Origin: Mesobacillus campisalis | GTDB taxonomy: Bacteria > Bacillota > Bacilli > Bacillales > Cytobacillaceae | NCBI RefSeq assembly: GCF_000986785.1 | Contig: NZ_LAYY01000002.1 | Coordinates: 124,001-188,000 of the forward strand | DNA: 64,000 bases | Reading direction: 5' to 3' | Shown: positions 29,553 through 44,624 of the stretch, in pieces | Layout: every line of letters starts with the position of its first letter | Numbering within the stretch: the first letter of the stretch is position 1 | The notes under the pieces: generated by a model | Told to the model about the DNA's origin: nothing | The model's input: the letters and a program-made list of their open reading frames with translations, nothing else | Database searches by the model: none | Translations under genes and position numbers: made by a program

Positions 29553-32240
29553 TTATATCATATTCTTTTTCGTTTTACTTGCTAAAAATGACCCTGCGAG
29601 CAAAAAAGTAGGCAATGCGGCCATTCCGACGACAAGCATCCAGTCCTTTGGCACAATGGCCACGGTATGGAAAATCGGCTGCAGCGGCGGGTAATAGATG
29701 ACGCCCATGACAAGAACTAGCGATGAAATAACGGCCCAGACGAGATATTTATTCTCGAATGGATTCCGTGAAAAAATCGATTTTTCACTTCGGCAATCAA
29801 AAACATGGATCAGCTGTGCGAGTACCAGGGTCGCAAAAGCAATCGTCTGTGCATAGGCGAGGTCATCGCCGCGATAATAAATGGTCATGAAGGCAATCAA
29901 GGTGGCAAGCCCTATCAGAAATCCCCTGGAAACGACCTTCCAGCCCAGCCCTCTTGCAAATACACCTTCCTTCGGGTGGCGCGGCGCACGTTTCATCACA
30001 TCTCCCTCAGGCTGGTCGAGCCCCAGCGCCATCGCCGGCAGGCCGTCGGTCACAAGGTTGACCCAAAGGATTTGTATGGGAACGAGCGGAAGCGGAAGCG
30101 CAAGCAGCATCGCAAACAGCATCACCAGGATTTCGCCTACGTTGGAGGCCAGGAGATACCGGATGAATTTCCTGATATTTTCGTAGATGTTCCGCCCTTC
30201 CTTGATGGCGGATTTAATCGTGGCAAAGTTGTCATCAAGCAAAACGAGCGAAGAGGCTTCCTTGGCGACGTCGGTGCCGGTGATTCCCATCGCGACCCCG
30301 ATGTCCGCGGCCTTGATGGCTGGGGCATCATTGACCCCGTCTCCAGTCATTGCAACCACATGTCCCCTATTTTGCAAGGCTTTGACAATTTTAAGCTTGT
30401 GCTCAGGTGATACACGCGCAAATACGGAAACATCCTCCACCACATCTTCGAGCTCTTCCACACTCATGCCGGAAAGCGTCTTGCCTTCAATCACTTTGCT
30501 CCCTGGTGTCAGGATGCCAAGCTGGCTGGCAATTGCCTTGGCGGTGATCACATGGTCCCCCGTAATCATCACCGTTTTGATTCCGGCGTCCCGGCATTCC
30601 TTGACAGCGGTTTTCACTTCAGGCCTTGGCGGATCAATCATGCCCTGCAAACCTATAAATGTGAGATCTTTTTCCGCTTCATGTTCACTTAGGATAACTG
30701 TAGCAGAGGATAAGGGCTTGAAACCGATAGCGATTGTCCGCAGCGCGTCTGCAGCCAGCCCTTCAACAGCCTGCTGGACTTCCTGCTTCCGTTCTTTGGT
30801 CATCGCCTGCTGCCGGTCATTCCAGAGCACGGAGGTGCTGAGGCCTAGGAGGACATCCGGTGCTCCCTTGGTAACGACAAATTGGCGGCCGTTTTTATCC
30901 TTGATGATGATGCTCATCATTTTCCGCTGTGAATCAAACGGAAATTCATTCACAATCTGAAACTGATTCAGCAGCCCTTCCCTCGTAAGCCCTGCCTTCA
31001 TTGCGGCTACCAGCAGCGCTCCTTCTGTAGGGTCGCCGTCGACAACGTAGTCCCCGTTCTTCTCGAGGACCTCGGCATGGTTGCACAGCATCCCAAAAGT
31101 AAGAAGCTGCTGCAGCGGTTTGATGGAGTTGGGGTTCACTTTTTCCCCGCGGGAATAAAAACTTCCTTCGGGACTGTATCCTCCCCCGTCCAATGTCCAT
31201 GTGCTACCGCCGGTCCAAGCATGGGTTACGGTCATTTTATTCTGTGTCATCGTCCCTGTCTTGTCCGAACAAATGACGGATGCACATCCAAGCGTTTCCA
31301 CCGCCGGCAGTTTTCGAACGATGGCTTTCTGCTTGATCATCCGCTGTACTCCAAGCGACAAGGCGACCGTGACAATAGCCGGCAGCCCTTCAGGAATGGC
31401 TGCAACTGCCAGCGACACCCCGGCCAGGAACATCGTATAAAGATCATGTCCCTGCAAGACACCAACACCGACTACCAGCACTGTCAGCAGCAAAGCGACA
31501 GTAATCAGGATTTTGCCGAGTTGTTCAAGCCTCCGCTGAAGCGGCGTTTCCATCGACTCTGCATTTTGCAGCAAGTCGGCGATCTGCCCCATGGCCGTTT
31601 TCATCCCGGTAGCGACGACGATTCCCATGCCATTCCCCCTGGTGACGAGCGTCCCCATAAATGCCATGTTTTCCATGTCGCCGATTCCCGGGTTCGGAAC
31701 TCTTAAGGCTTCAGTAAATTTCTGCACGGGAACCGATTCACCCGTCAGCGCCGATTCCTCTATTTCAAGGCTCTTCGACTCAATTAATCTTACATCTGCA
31801 CCTATCCTGTCCCCGCTGGAGAACTTGAGGATATCTCCCGGTACGACCTCCTTTGAAAGGATTTTTTCCCACTTCCCATTCCTCAGTGCCTGTACCTGCG
31901 GAGCCGACAGCTCTTTTAGGGCTTCAAGCGACTTCTCCGCTTTCCTCTCCTGAAAAAAACCAAGAAACGCATTAATCACAACAATTGCAATAATGGCAAT
32001 GGCATCAATCACTTCGCCAAGGAGCCCTGAAATCAAGGTGGCTCCAAGAAGGACCAGTACCATAAAATCCTTGAATTGGCTAAAAAAGATCAGCAATGCC
32101 GATGGCTTCTCGCCCTCTTCCAAAACATTCAGCCCGTGCTGCTTTTGACGGTTTTTCACTTCCTTTTCCGACAGTCCTGTTTTACAATCAGTTTTTAGGA
32201 CATCCACGATTTCTCTTTCGTTCATCTCATGAAACTTCAT
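29553..32240 (-). CDS. yloB: P-type Ca2+-transporting ATPase (YloB)
   Basis: SERCA-like P2A-type calcium pump of the membrane. 895 residues. An N-terminal cation-ATPase domain ([16 protein letters not shown]) is followed by TGES in the actuator domain, a PEGLPA metal-binding helix, the phosphorylation motif DKTGT, KGAPD in the nucleotide domain, and GDGVNDAPA. About ten transmembrane helices are visible, in pairs before and after the catalytic domain. The B. subtilis orthologue is sporulation-linked. The gene diverges from rqcH and ends in its own terminator. Confidence 0.95.
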   Translation of the reverse strand: MKFHEMNEREIVDVLKTDCKTGLSEKEVKNRQKQHGLNVLEEGEKPSALLIFFSQFKDFMVLVLLGATLISGLLGEVIDAIAIIAIVVINAFLGFFQERKAEKSLEALKELSAPQVQALRNGKWEKILSKEVVPGDILKFSSGDRIGADVRLIESKSLEIEESALTGESVPVQKFTEALRVPNPGIGDMENMAFMGTLVTRGNGMGIVVATGMKTAMGQIADLLQNAESMETPLQRRLEQLGKILITVALLLTVLVVGVGVLQGHDLYTMFLAGVSLAVAAIPEGLPAIVTVALSLGVQRMIKQKAIVRKLPAVETLGCASVICSDKTGTMTQNKMTVTHAWTGGSTWTLDGGGYSPEGSFYSRGEKVNPNSIKPLQQLLTFGMLCNHAEVLEKNGDYVVDGDPTEGALLVAAMKAGLTREGLLNQFQIVNEFPFDSQRKMMSIIIKDKNGRQFVVTKGAPDVLLGLSTSVLWNDRQQAMTKERKQEVQQAVEGLAADALRTIAIGFKPLSSATVILSEHEAEKDLTFIGLQGMIDPPRPEVKTAVKECRDAGIKTVMITGDHVITAKAIASQLGILTPGSKVIEGKTLSGMSVEELEDVVEDVSVFARVSPEHKLKIVKALQNRGHVVAMTGDGVNDAPAIKAADIGVAMGITGTDVAKEASSLVLLDDNFATIKSAIKEGRNIYENIRKFIRYLLASNVGEILVMLFAMLLALPLPLVPIQILWVNLVTDGLPAMALGLDQPEGDVMKRAPRHPKEGVFARGLGWKVVSRGFLIGLATLIAFMTIYYRGDDLAYAQTIAFATLVLAQLIHVFDCRSEKSIFSRNPFENKYLVWAVISSLVLVMGVIYYPPLQPIFHTVAIVPKDWMLVVGMAALPTFLLAGSFLASKTKKNMI

Positions 32241-32405
32241 CGGGCCATCTCACTTCCCCTTTCGCGACTAGAAGCTAATCGTAAATACTCTAGTGAAAGC
32301 TTATTCAGCCCTGTCCTAAAAAATGCTACTATTAAATAGAAAAACAGCGGCGCCTTAAATTGGCTCCTTTTGAGGAAAATTAAACGACGTAAAGGATGTT
32401 TTGCC
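32241..32405. other. Divergent intergenic region between yloB and rqcH
   Basis: 165 bp carrying the start signals of two divergent genes. The plus strand has TACTAT near 32327 as a possible -10 for rqcH and an AAAGGA SD before 32406. No clean -35/-10 pair was found on either strand. Confidence 0.4.
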
Positions 32406-34121
32406 ATGTCATATGATGGATTGTTTACGAGAGCTGTAGCCAACGAACTAGCCGCTCTGCTGAAGGGCGGACGCATTAATAAAATACATCAGCCTTACAA
32501 AAATGAAATTCTCATGGTAGTGAGGGCAGGAGGAGTGAACCATAAGGTGCTTTTGTCGGCGCATCCCAGCTACGGGCGGGTTCAGCTGACCAATGACCAA
32601 TACGACAATCCCAGCGAGCCCCCTATGTTCTGCATGCTGCTCCGCAAACACCTGGAAGGCTATATTATCGAGGATATCCATCAGGCTGGACTTGACCGGA
32701 TGATCATTTTTGAAGTCAAGGGCCGGAACGAGATTGGGGATTTAAGCTATAAGCAGCTTATTGTCGAAATCATGGGCCGCCACAGCAACATCGTCCTGGT
32801 GGACAAAGGGCGAAACATGATCCTCGACAGCATCAAGCATGTATCCTTTGCCATGAACACCCATAGGGCAGTGCAGCCAGGGCAGGAATATATCATGCCG
32901 CCAAGCCAGGATAAATTGAACCCGTTTGAGGCAGGAGAAGAGGATATTCTGCGCAGAATCGATTTTAATGCTGGCATGCTTGATAAGCAGCTGGTCTCGC
33001 AATTTGCCGGCCTATCCCCTCTGGCCGCTAAGGAAATCGTACATTCCGCAGGGCTTGCGAATCGGAACACTCTCCCGAAAGCTTTTATGGCTTTCATTGA
33101 AAAGCTAAGAAAACATGAGTATCTTCCTGCCATCACGGCAGCAAAGGGGAAAGAATTTTTTTATCTGCTTCCGCTTGAGCATTTGCAAGGTGAATCAAAA
33201 ACATTTGGTTCAACCGGCGAAATGCTTGATCGCTTTTATTTCGGCAAGGCGGAACGCGACCGCGTCAAGCAGCAGTCGAATGACCTTGAAAGGTTCATTT
33301 TTAATGAAAAGGAAAAAAATGAGAAAAAGATAAAAAAGCTGCAAGCCACTCTTACAGAGGCCAAAAACGCCGAAAAGTACCAGCTATATGGGGAACTGCT
33401 GACGGCCAATCTGTACGCCGTTGAAAAAGGCATGAAAGAAATCTCTGTGATTAATTATTATGATGAGGAAGGCGCCAGCATAACCATCCCGCTTGATCCA
33501 CGGAAAACTCCGTCCGAAAATGCACAAAAGTATTTCACACGGTACCAGAAAGCGAAGAATGCATTGAAGATTGTGGATGAACAAATCCAGCATGCCAGGC
33601 TGGAAGCGGATTATTTCGATGCCCTTTACCAGCAGCTTGAAGCTGCTGCACCAAAGGATATCCAGGAAATCAGGGAGGAGCTTGTCGAGGGAGGCTATAT
33701 CAGGCAAAGGCAGAAGAAGGGAAATAAAAAAGCGCAGGCTGCCAAAATTGTTCTCGACCGCTATATGGCTTCTGATGGTACGGAGATCCTTGTCGGAAAG
33801 AACAACAAGCAAAATGACTATCTGACCAATAAAGCAGCCGCACGGGATGATATTTGGCTGCATACAAAAGACATTCCCGGCTCCCATGTGGTAATCAGGA
33901 GCAAGGAACCTTCCGAGGAGACCGTTATGGAAGCCGCCAAGCTGGCCGCTTATTTCAGCAAGGCACGTAATTCCAGCTCTGTGCCGGTTGACTTCACAAA
34001 AGTCCGCCATGTTAAAAAACCAGCAGGGGCAAAGCCCGGCTTCGTCATCTACGACCAGCAGCAGACCGTGTATGTAACGCCAGATGAAGAGACGGTTTTA
34101 TCGTTGAAGGGCAATGCTTGA
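32406..34121 (+). CDS. rqcH: RqcH (YloA), ribosome-associated quality control NEMF-family protein
   Basis: Binds stalled 50S subunits with peptidyl-tRNA and directs C-terminal alanine tailing for degradation. 571 residues from [20 protein letters not shown]. An N-terminal NFACT-N domain with the DR motif region is followed by helix-hairpin-helix and coiled-coil regions (about 290-420), and a C-terminal NFACT-R domain containing [16 protein letters not shown]. Older databases call it fibronectin-binding protein. Start: ATG 32406 with AAAGGA; 12 upstream codons are open but not conserved. It is one of two plus-strand genes here and runs into a 52-bp repeat array. Confidence 0.96.
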   Translation: MSYDGLFTRAVANELAALLKGGRINKIHQPYKNEILMVVRAGGVNHKVLLSAHPSYGRVQLTNDQYDNPSEPPMFCMLLRKHLEGYIIEDIHQAGLDRMIIFEVKGRNEIGDLSYKQLIVEIMGRHSNIVLVDKGRNMILDSIKHVSFAMNTHRAVQPGQEYIMPPSQDKLNPFEAGEEDILRRIDFNAGMLDKQLVSQFAGLSPLAAKEIVHSAGLANRNTLPKAFMAFIEKLRKHEYLPAITAAKGKEFFYLLPLEHLQGESKTFGSTGEMLDRFYFGKAERDRVKQQSNDLERFIFNEKEKNEKKIKKLQATLTEAKNAEKYQLYGELLTANLYAVEKGMKEISVINYYDEEGASITIPLDPRKTPSENAQKYFTRYQKAKNALKIVDEQIQHARLEADYFDALYQQLEAAAPKDIQEIREELVEGGYIRQRQKKGNKKAQAAKIVLDRYMASDGTEILVGKNNKQNDYLTNKAAARDDIWLHTKDIPGSHVVIRSKEPSEETVMEAAKLAAYFSKARNSSSVPVDFTKVRHVKKPAGAKPGFVIYDQQQTVYVTPDEETVLSLKGNA

Positions 34122-34141
34122 TTCAACGGCTTAAATATTGA

Positions 34142-34165
34142 GGGCATCCAGAAATGGATGTCCTT
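34142..34165 (+). terminator. rqcH terminator, also the first (diverged) unit of the 52-bp array
   Basis: GGGCATCCA, loop GAAA, TGGATGTCC, then TTTTT, 20 bp after the rqcH stop. The sequence after the T-tract (CTCCGAATTTCACGTAAGCT) is the same as in the following repeat units and sits in exact 52-bp phase with the next one. Confidence 0.8.
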
Positions 34166-34860
34166 TTTCTCCGAATTTCACGTAAGCTGGGCCTCCATCA
34201 CAACCATGGAGATTCCCTCGAGACGGGCCTCCATCACAACCATGGAGGGCCTTTTTCTCCGAATTTCACGAGAGTCGGGCCTCCATCACACCCATGGAGG
34301 ACCTTTTTCTTCGAATTTCCCGCGAGATGGGCCTCCATCACACCCATGGAGGACCTTGTTCTTCCAATTTCACGAAAGTTGGTCCTCCATCACAACCATG
34401 GAGGACCTTTTTTTCCAAAATTCACGAAAGTTGGTCCTCCATCACACCCATGGAGGACCTTTTTCTCCAAATTTCACGAAAGCTGGGCCTCCATCACACC
34501 CATGGAGGACCTTTTTCTCCAAATTTCACGTAAGCTGGGCCTCCATCACACCCATGGAGGACCTTTTTCTCCGAATTTTACGCGAGACCGGCCTCCATCA
34601 CAACCATGGAGGACCTTTTTCTTCGAATTTCCCGCGAGACGGGCCTCCATCACAACCATGGAGGACCTTTTCCTTCGAATTTCCCGGGAGACAGGCCTCC
34701 ATCACACCCATGGAGGACCTTTTTCTCCAAATTTCACGAAAGCTGGTCCTCCATCACACCCATGGAGGACCTTTTTCTTCAAAATTCCGGAAAGACGGTC
34801 CTCCATCACAGCCATGGAGGACCTTTTTCTCCGAATTTCACGAAAGACGGGCCTCCATCC
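34142..34860 (+). repeat. Tandem array of about 15 terminator-like 52-bp units
   Basis: The motif CCTCCATC starts at 34192, 34228, 34280, 34332, 34384, 34436, 34488, 34540, 34592, 34644, 34696, 34748, 34800 and 34852. The period is exactly 52 bp, except one 36-bp step (a 16-bp deletion after the first full unit). A diverged unit precedes and a truncated one ends it. The typical unit is GGNCCTCCAT, a 7-nt loop CACAMCC, ATGGAGGACC, then a run of about five T residues and a 20-nt spacer close to CTCCAAATTTCACGAAAGCT. The 7-bp core stem is invariant in nearly all units; the third pair is T-A in some and a G/A mismatch in others. The T-tract follows only in the plus direction. The spacers are as conserved as the hairpins. 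The function is unknown. Confidence 0.93.
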
Positions 34861-34880
34861 ACCTATCCCTATTAGGTGAT

Positions 34881-34925
34881 AAAACAAAAAAGCCGCAGAA
34901 TCGCGCCTTGATTCTGCGGCTTTTT
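34881..34925. terminator. Bidirectional terminator at the end of the pyr operon
   Basis: Perfect 12-bp stem AGCCGCAGAATC (34891-34902)/GATTCTGCGGCT (34910-34921), 7-nt loop, A-run on the left and T-run on the right. It terminates pyrE transcripts (minus) and would also stop any plus transcript that crosses the repeat array. Confidence 0.93.
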
Positions 34926-34936
34926 AAAACAACCCC

Positions 34937-35568
34937 TTATCTCTCCTTAACCAAGCCCCAATCGGCCGGGTTTTTCCGCCATTCCGATAATTTGCTCAAG
35001 TCATCGGCACTGATTTCGCCCCGCTCACTCGCGACCTGTGACAATGTGGAAAAATCAGTAAGCGCAACGGCCTTAACCCCGGCTTCTCCCAATAGTTCTT
35101 TTCCCTTTTCAAGCTCGTAGGTGAAGATAGCGACTGCTCCCAACACTTCACAGCCTGCTGCCCGGAGAGCTTCAACCGCGTTGATGACACTGCCGCCTGT
35201 TGAAATTAAATCTTCAACAACCACCACTTTCTGCCCCGAAGCCACTTTCCCTTCAATCTGGTTTCCCTTGCCATGGCCTTTCGCCTTTGACCTAACATAG
35301 CACATCGGCAAGGACAAAAGTTCGCTGACCCACGCTGCATGGGGTATTCCTGCTGTTGCTGTACCCGCGACAGACTGGGCTTCCGGGAAATGTTCAATAA
35401 TTAAGTCCTTCAGTCCGCTGGCGATCTCCCGGCGGATTTCCGGATAGGAGAGGGTAAGGCGGTTATCGCAGTAAATCGGGGACCGAAGCCCAGATGACCA
35501 GGTAAATGGGTCATTCGGCTTTAAAGTAACGGCCTCAATGTCAAGCAGCTTTCCTGCAATCTCTTTTT

Positions 35569-35572
<4 letters not shown>
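34937..35572 (-). CDS. pyrE: Orotate phosphoribosyltransferase
   Basis: Joins orotate and PRPP to make OMP. 211 residues from a GTG start ([18 protein letters not shown]). It has [10 protein letters not shown] and the PRPP motif [13 protein letters not shown] near residue 120. SD GGAAGGTG lies upstream, and the GTG overlaps the pyrF stop by 4 nt (GTGA). An in-frame ATG six codons earlier (35590) is the alternative. It is the last gene of the pyr operon. Confidence 0.96.
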
Positions 35573-37964
<2,392 letters not shown>

Positions 37965-37968
<4 letters not shown>

Positions 37969-40900
37969 GCAAGCACACCTGCTTCAACGCTTTTCGGCTC
38001 AGTAAGGGGGCCGGCCGAAAACGTCATGGACTCCAATACCCTCAGGATTGCTTCCGCTGTATCAAGGGAAGTCAGGCATGGTATTCCGTTTTCTACGGAT
38101 TCACGGCGGATCCGGAAGCCATCCCGCTGCGGCTGCTTTCCTCTCGTCAGAGTGTTGACGACGAGCTGAGCCTGTCCGCTGCGGATTGAATCAATCAGGT
38201 CCGGCTCGCCTGAGCCAATTTTTCCGACTGTTTTCACCTTTACGCCGGACGCTTCCAGATAAGCCGCTGTGCCGCTGGTCGCAACCAGCTGATAGCCAAT
38301 CTCTGCAAATCTCTTGGCCAGCGCCACCGCTTCTTTTTTGTCTTTATCCGCAATTGTCATCAGCACCGTGCCAAATTCCTTAAACTTCATGCCCGCGGCA
38401 ATCATGCCTTTATAGAGGGCTTTCTCCAGGGTTATATCCTTGCCCATCACTTCACCCGTCGATTTCATTTCAGGCCCGAGCGTAATATCCACCCTCCGCA
38501 GCTTTTCAAAGGAGAATACTGGCACTTTTACATACACGCCATCCTGCTCAGGCACAAGCCCTGTGGTATACCCTTGCTCACGGAGCGATTGGCCGAGGAT
38601 GGCCCTTGTTGCAATTTTAGCCATTGGAATATGCGTAATTTTGCTCAGGAAAGGAACCGTCCTGCTCGACCGCGGGTTCACCTCAAGGACAAACACTTCT
38701 CCCTTTGAAACTACAAACTGGATATTCAGCAGTCCGACGATTTTCAGCCCTCTTGCAAGCTTTTGGGTGTAGGCGATCAGCTTCTCCTTTATCTCTTGGC
38801 TTAGACTTTGCGGAGGATAGACGGCTATGGAGTCGCCGGAGTGGACCCCTGCGCGTTCAATATGCTCCATGATTCCTGGAATCAGCACTGTTTCGCCATC
38901 AGAGATAGCATCCACTTCAATTTCCTTGCCTGTCAAATACCGGTCGATCAGCACAGGATGTTCAGGATTGACTTTTACCGCGTTCTCCATATAGTGAAGC
39001 AGTTCTTCTTCCTTATCGACGATTTCCATGGCTCTTCCGCCCAGCACATAAGATGGTCTTACAAGGACCGGATAGCCTATTTCGGACGCAATGGCCGCAG
39101 CTTCCTCCACCGACATCGCCGTGCTTCCTGCGGGCTGTGGAATTCCCAGCTGGCTCATTGCCTGCTCGAACATATCGCGGTTTTCAGCCCTGTCCATATC
39201 CTCGAGGGTTGTTCCAAGAATTTTAACCCCATGGCTTGCGAGACCGGAAGCAAGGTTGATGGCAGTTTGGCCGCCAAACTGGATGACTACTCCTTTTGGC
39301 TGTTCCAAATCGACGATACTCATGACATCCTCGACGGTCAGCGGTTCAAAGTAAAGCTTATCCGAAATACTGAAATCAGTGGATACGGTCTCCGGGTTGT
39401 TATTGATGATGATCGCTTCATATCCCGCTTCCTTGATGGCTTTCACGCAGTGGACAGTCGCATAGTCAAACTCGACCCCCTGCCCGATGCGGATTGGGCC
39501 TGAACCAAGGACAACCACACTTTCACGGCTGCTTCTGATTGATTCATTTTCCTCCTCATAGGTGCTGTAGAAGTACGGCGTGCTTGATTCAAACTCGGCC
39601 GCGCATGTGTCCACCATTTTAAACACAGGAATGATTCCCGCCGTCCGGCGCCATTGATAAACAGCTTCTTCATCGCACTCCCAGAGATGGGCGAGTGCTT
39701 TATCGCTAAAACCAAGCTCCTTTGCTTTTCGGCCAGCCTCTTCCTGGAATGGGACCTGTTTCAATTCCTTTTCCAGCTGTATCAGTTTTTGAAGCTTGTA
39801 AAGGAAAAAGAGGTCGATTTTGCTCCACTCATGGATGGTTTCCATGCTGATGCCTCTTTGGAGTGCTTCGGCTATGTAAAACAGCCTCTCATCGCCTGCC
39901 GTCCTGATCCTTTTTTCAATCAGGCTGTCGTCAAATTGACTCCCGTCTTTCAGTTCAAAATGATGGATGCCGGCCTCAAGCGAGCGGATCGCCTTCAAGA
40001 GAGATTCCTCAAATGTCCGGCCGATGGCCATTACTTCGCCAGTGGCTTTCATTTGCGTTCCCAGTTTACGGTTGGCACTTTCAAACTTGTCAAATGGCCA
40101 GCGCGGAATTTTTGTCACAATGTAATCAAGCGCCGGCTCAAAGCAGGCATAAGAGGTGCCTGTGACCGGGTTAATCATTTCATCAAGCGTCAGGCCAACG
40201 GCAATTTTTGCTGCAAGTTTGGCAATCGGATAACCTGTTGCCTTCGAGGCGAGAGCGGATGACCTGCTGACTCTCGGGTTGACTTCAATCACATAGTAGT
40301 TGAAGCTGTCAGGGTCAAGCGCCAGCTGGACATTGCAGCCGCCCTCGATTTTCAGCGCACGGATGATTTTAAGGGAAGCATTCCGCAGCAGCTGGTACTC
40401 ACGGTCGCTCAGCGTCTGGCTTGGCGCCACAACGATGGAGTCGCCGGTGTGGATGCCGACAGGGTCAAAATTCTCCATGTTGCAGACGACAATGGCATTG
40501 TCATTGGCATCACGCATGACTTCATATTCGATTTCCTTAAAGCCGGCAATGCTTTTCTCTAGCAGGCATTGGCTGACTGGGCTGTTTTTCAATCCGCTGG
40601 CCACAATTTCAACCAGCTCCTGTTCATCGCTGCAGATTCCGCCGCCCGTTCCGCCAAGCGTATAAGCTGGACGTACAATCACCGGGTAGCCGACCTGTTC
40701 TACGAACCCAAAGGCTTCTTCAAGCGTATGGATAATAACGCTCTCCGGAACAGGCTGTCCAAGCTCGTTCATTAAATTCCTGAACAGTTCGCGGTCTTCG
40801 GCCTGCTCAATGGCATCCAGCTTCGTTCCAAGTATTTCAATTCCAAGCTCGTTGAGAATCCCCGACTTTGCTAATTCCACAGCCATGTTCAAGCCGGTTT

Positions 40901-41177
40901 GCCCTCCCAAAGTGGGCAGGATGGCATCCGGCCGTTCCTTGCGGATGATCCGGCTGACGAATTCAAGGGTCAGCGGCTCGATATAAACAACATCCGCGAT
41001 TTCGGTATCGGTCATGATGGTGGCCGGATTGGAGTTTACGAGGATTACCTTGTAGCCTTCTTCACGCAGCGCGATGCATGCCTGGGTCCCGGCATAATCA
41101 AATTCGGCAGCCTGGCCGATAACAATTGGCCCTGAACCTATTACTAAGATACTATGGACATCTTTACGCTTTGGCAT
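37965..41177 (-). CDS. carB: Carbamoyl phosphate synthase large subunit, pyrimidine-specific
   Basis: Makes carbamoyl phosphate from bicarbonate, two ATP and ammonia delivered by CarA. About 1070 residues with two homologous ATP-grasp halves ([19 protein letters not shown] and [19 protein letters not shown]) and a C-terminal MGS-like allosteric domain. In B. subtilis it is named pyrAB. Start: ATG 41177 with AGGGGG 9 nt upstream, inside the carA coding end; an ATG three codons earlier abuts the SD. Confidence 0.97.
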
Positions 41178-42257
41178 ATGCTTCATCCCCCTGTTTCACT
41201 GATTCTACTGTTGTTAAAAACTCGTCAAACAAAGCATTCGCATCTTCCGGTCCCGGTGAAGCTTCAGGGTGATACTGGACGGTAAAGGCGGCATGTTTTT
41301 TATGGGACAGGCCTTCAACACTTCCGTCATTCAAGGCAATATGGGTAATTTCCAGATCCGTCCCGGCGACTGTTCCTTCTTCCACTGTATATCCGTGGTT
41401 CTGTGAAGTCAGGGCGACTTTTCCTGTTCTCAAATCCTTGACCGGGTGGTTGGAGCCGCGGTGTCCGAACTTCATTTTAACGGTATCCGCCCCGCATGCT
41501 AATGCGAACAGCTGATGTCCAAGACAGATCCCAAACAACGGCACCTTTCCTAGAATTCCTTTGATCATCTCGATGGCCTGAGGCACATCCTTCGGGTTTC
41601 CTGGTCCATTGGAAAGCATGATGCCATCCGGGCTAAGCGCCAGTATTTCTGCCGCAGTGGTATTGTAGGGAACGACAATGACATCGCAATTGCGGTCATT
41701 CAACTCACGCAGGATTCCGTGCTTCATTCCGAAATCAACCAGCACAATCCGATGCCCCCTTCCAGGGCTGGGATAAGGGCTTTTTGTCGAAACCATTTTG
41801 ACCTGGTCCTGGCGGAGTTTGGTGGCCCTCAGCTTTTCCAAAACTTCTTCCTTATTCTCTTCCATACTGCACAGCGAAGCTCTCAATGTCCCATGCTGGC
41901 GGATGATCTTCGTCAGCTTCCTTGTATCGACTCCAGAAATACCAGGGATTCCTTTCATTTTCAAATATTCGTCAAGGCTCATCTCACTTCTCCAGTTTGA
42001 CGGAAAATCAGCTGCCTCTTTTACGACAAAGGCGGTAATGGCAGGATTGATTGATTCAAAGTCATCGCGATTGATTCCGTAGTTGCCGATAAGCGGATAG
42101 GTCAGCGTTACAATCTGACCGCAGTAGGAAGGGTCCGACAAGATTTCCTGGTAGCCGGTCATCCCTGTGTTAAACACCACTTCTCCACTTACCGCCGACA
42201 GGCTGCCAAAGCCTTCTCCTTTAAAAACCGTGCCATCTTCAAGTATCAGCTGTCTGT

Positions 42258-42261
<4 letters not shown>
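41164..42261 (-). CDS. carA: Carbamoyl phosphate synthase small subunit, pyrimidine-specific
   Basis: Glutaminase subunit that releases ammonia for CarB (B. subtilis pyrAA). 365 residues from [20 protein letters not shown]. The glutaminase triad region has [15 protein letters not shown] with the catalytic Cys and [12 protein letters not shown] with His and Glu. It overlaps pyrC by 4 nt (ATGA) and carB by 14 nt. Confidence 0.97.
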
Positions 42262-44460
<2,199 letters not shown>

Positions 44461-44488
44461 TTACCGTTTATGTATGGTATCTGGCATT

Positions 44489-44615
44489 AAAAAAGCACCC
44501 TGAAAAGTTTTCAGGGTGCTTTTAGGCATATGAAATATGCCCCGCAGGCCGGGGGCACCAAACGGTCCCCAGCACTGAGCCACACCCTTCCTCGGCCTCT
44601 CTGGACCGGTTTTAA
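44489..44615 (-). promoter_or_regulatory. PyrR attenuator between pyrP and pyrB
   Basis: Minus-strand leader with the PyrR-binding loop GGTCCAGAGAGGCC (about 44594-44607) and a terminator of 13 bp (44508-44520 with 44494-44506; AGCACCCTGAAAA and complement) followed by U residues (44489-44493). The loop agrees with the Bacillus consensus UCCAGAGAGGNU. UMP-bound PyrR would stabilise the anti-antiterminator and cause termination before pyrB. Confidence 0.92.
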
Positions 44616-44624
44616 AAGGTGAAT

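Noticed and set aside
30187-30960. Plus-strand ORF of 257 codons opposite the calcium ATPase
   Set aside because: Antisense shadow of conserved ATPase motifs; Ser/Thr-rich composition is typical of a complementary frame.
34192-34860. CRISPR array
   Set aside because: The sequences between repeated hairpins are nearly identical to each other, so there are no unique spacers; no cas genes are in the window.
34154-35120. Two long plus-strand open frames (241 and 320 codons) across the 52-bp array, with repeats such as SITPMEDLF
   Set aside because: The unit length of 52 is not a multiple of three and contains no stop in several frames, so all frames are open by repetition alone. No SD with a good start precedes them, and the DNA shows hairpin and T-tract structure rather than codon conservation.
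38808-39503. Plus-strand ORF of 231 codons opposite carB
   Set aside because: Antisense shadow of the second carB half; no independent signals.
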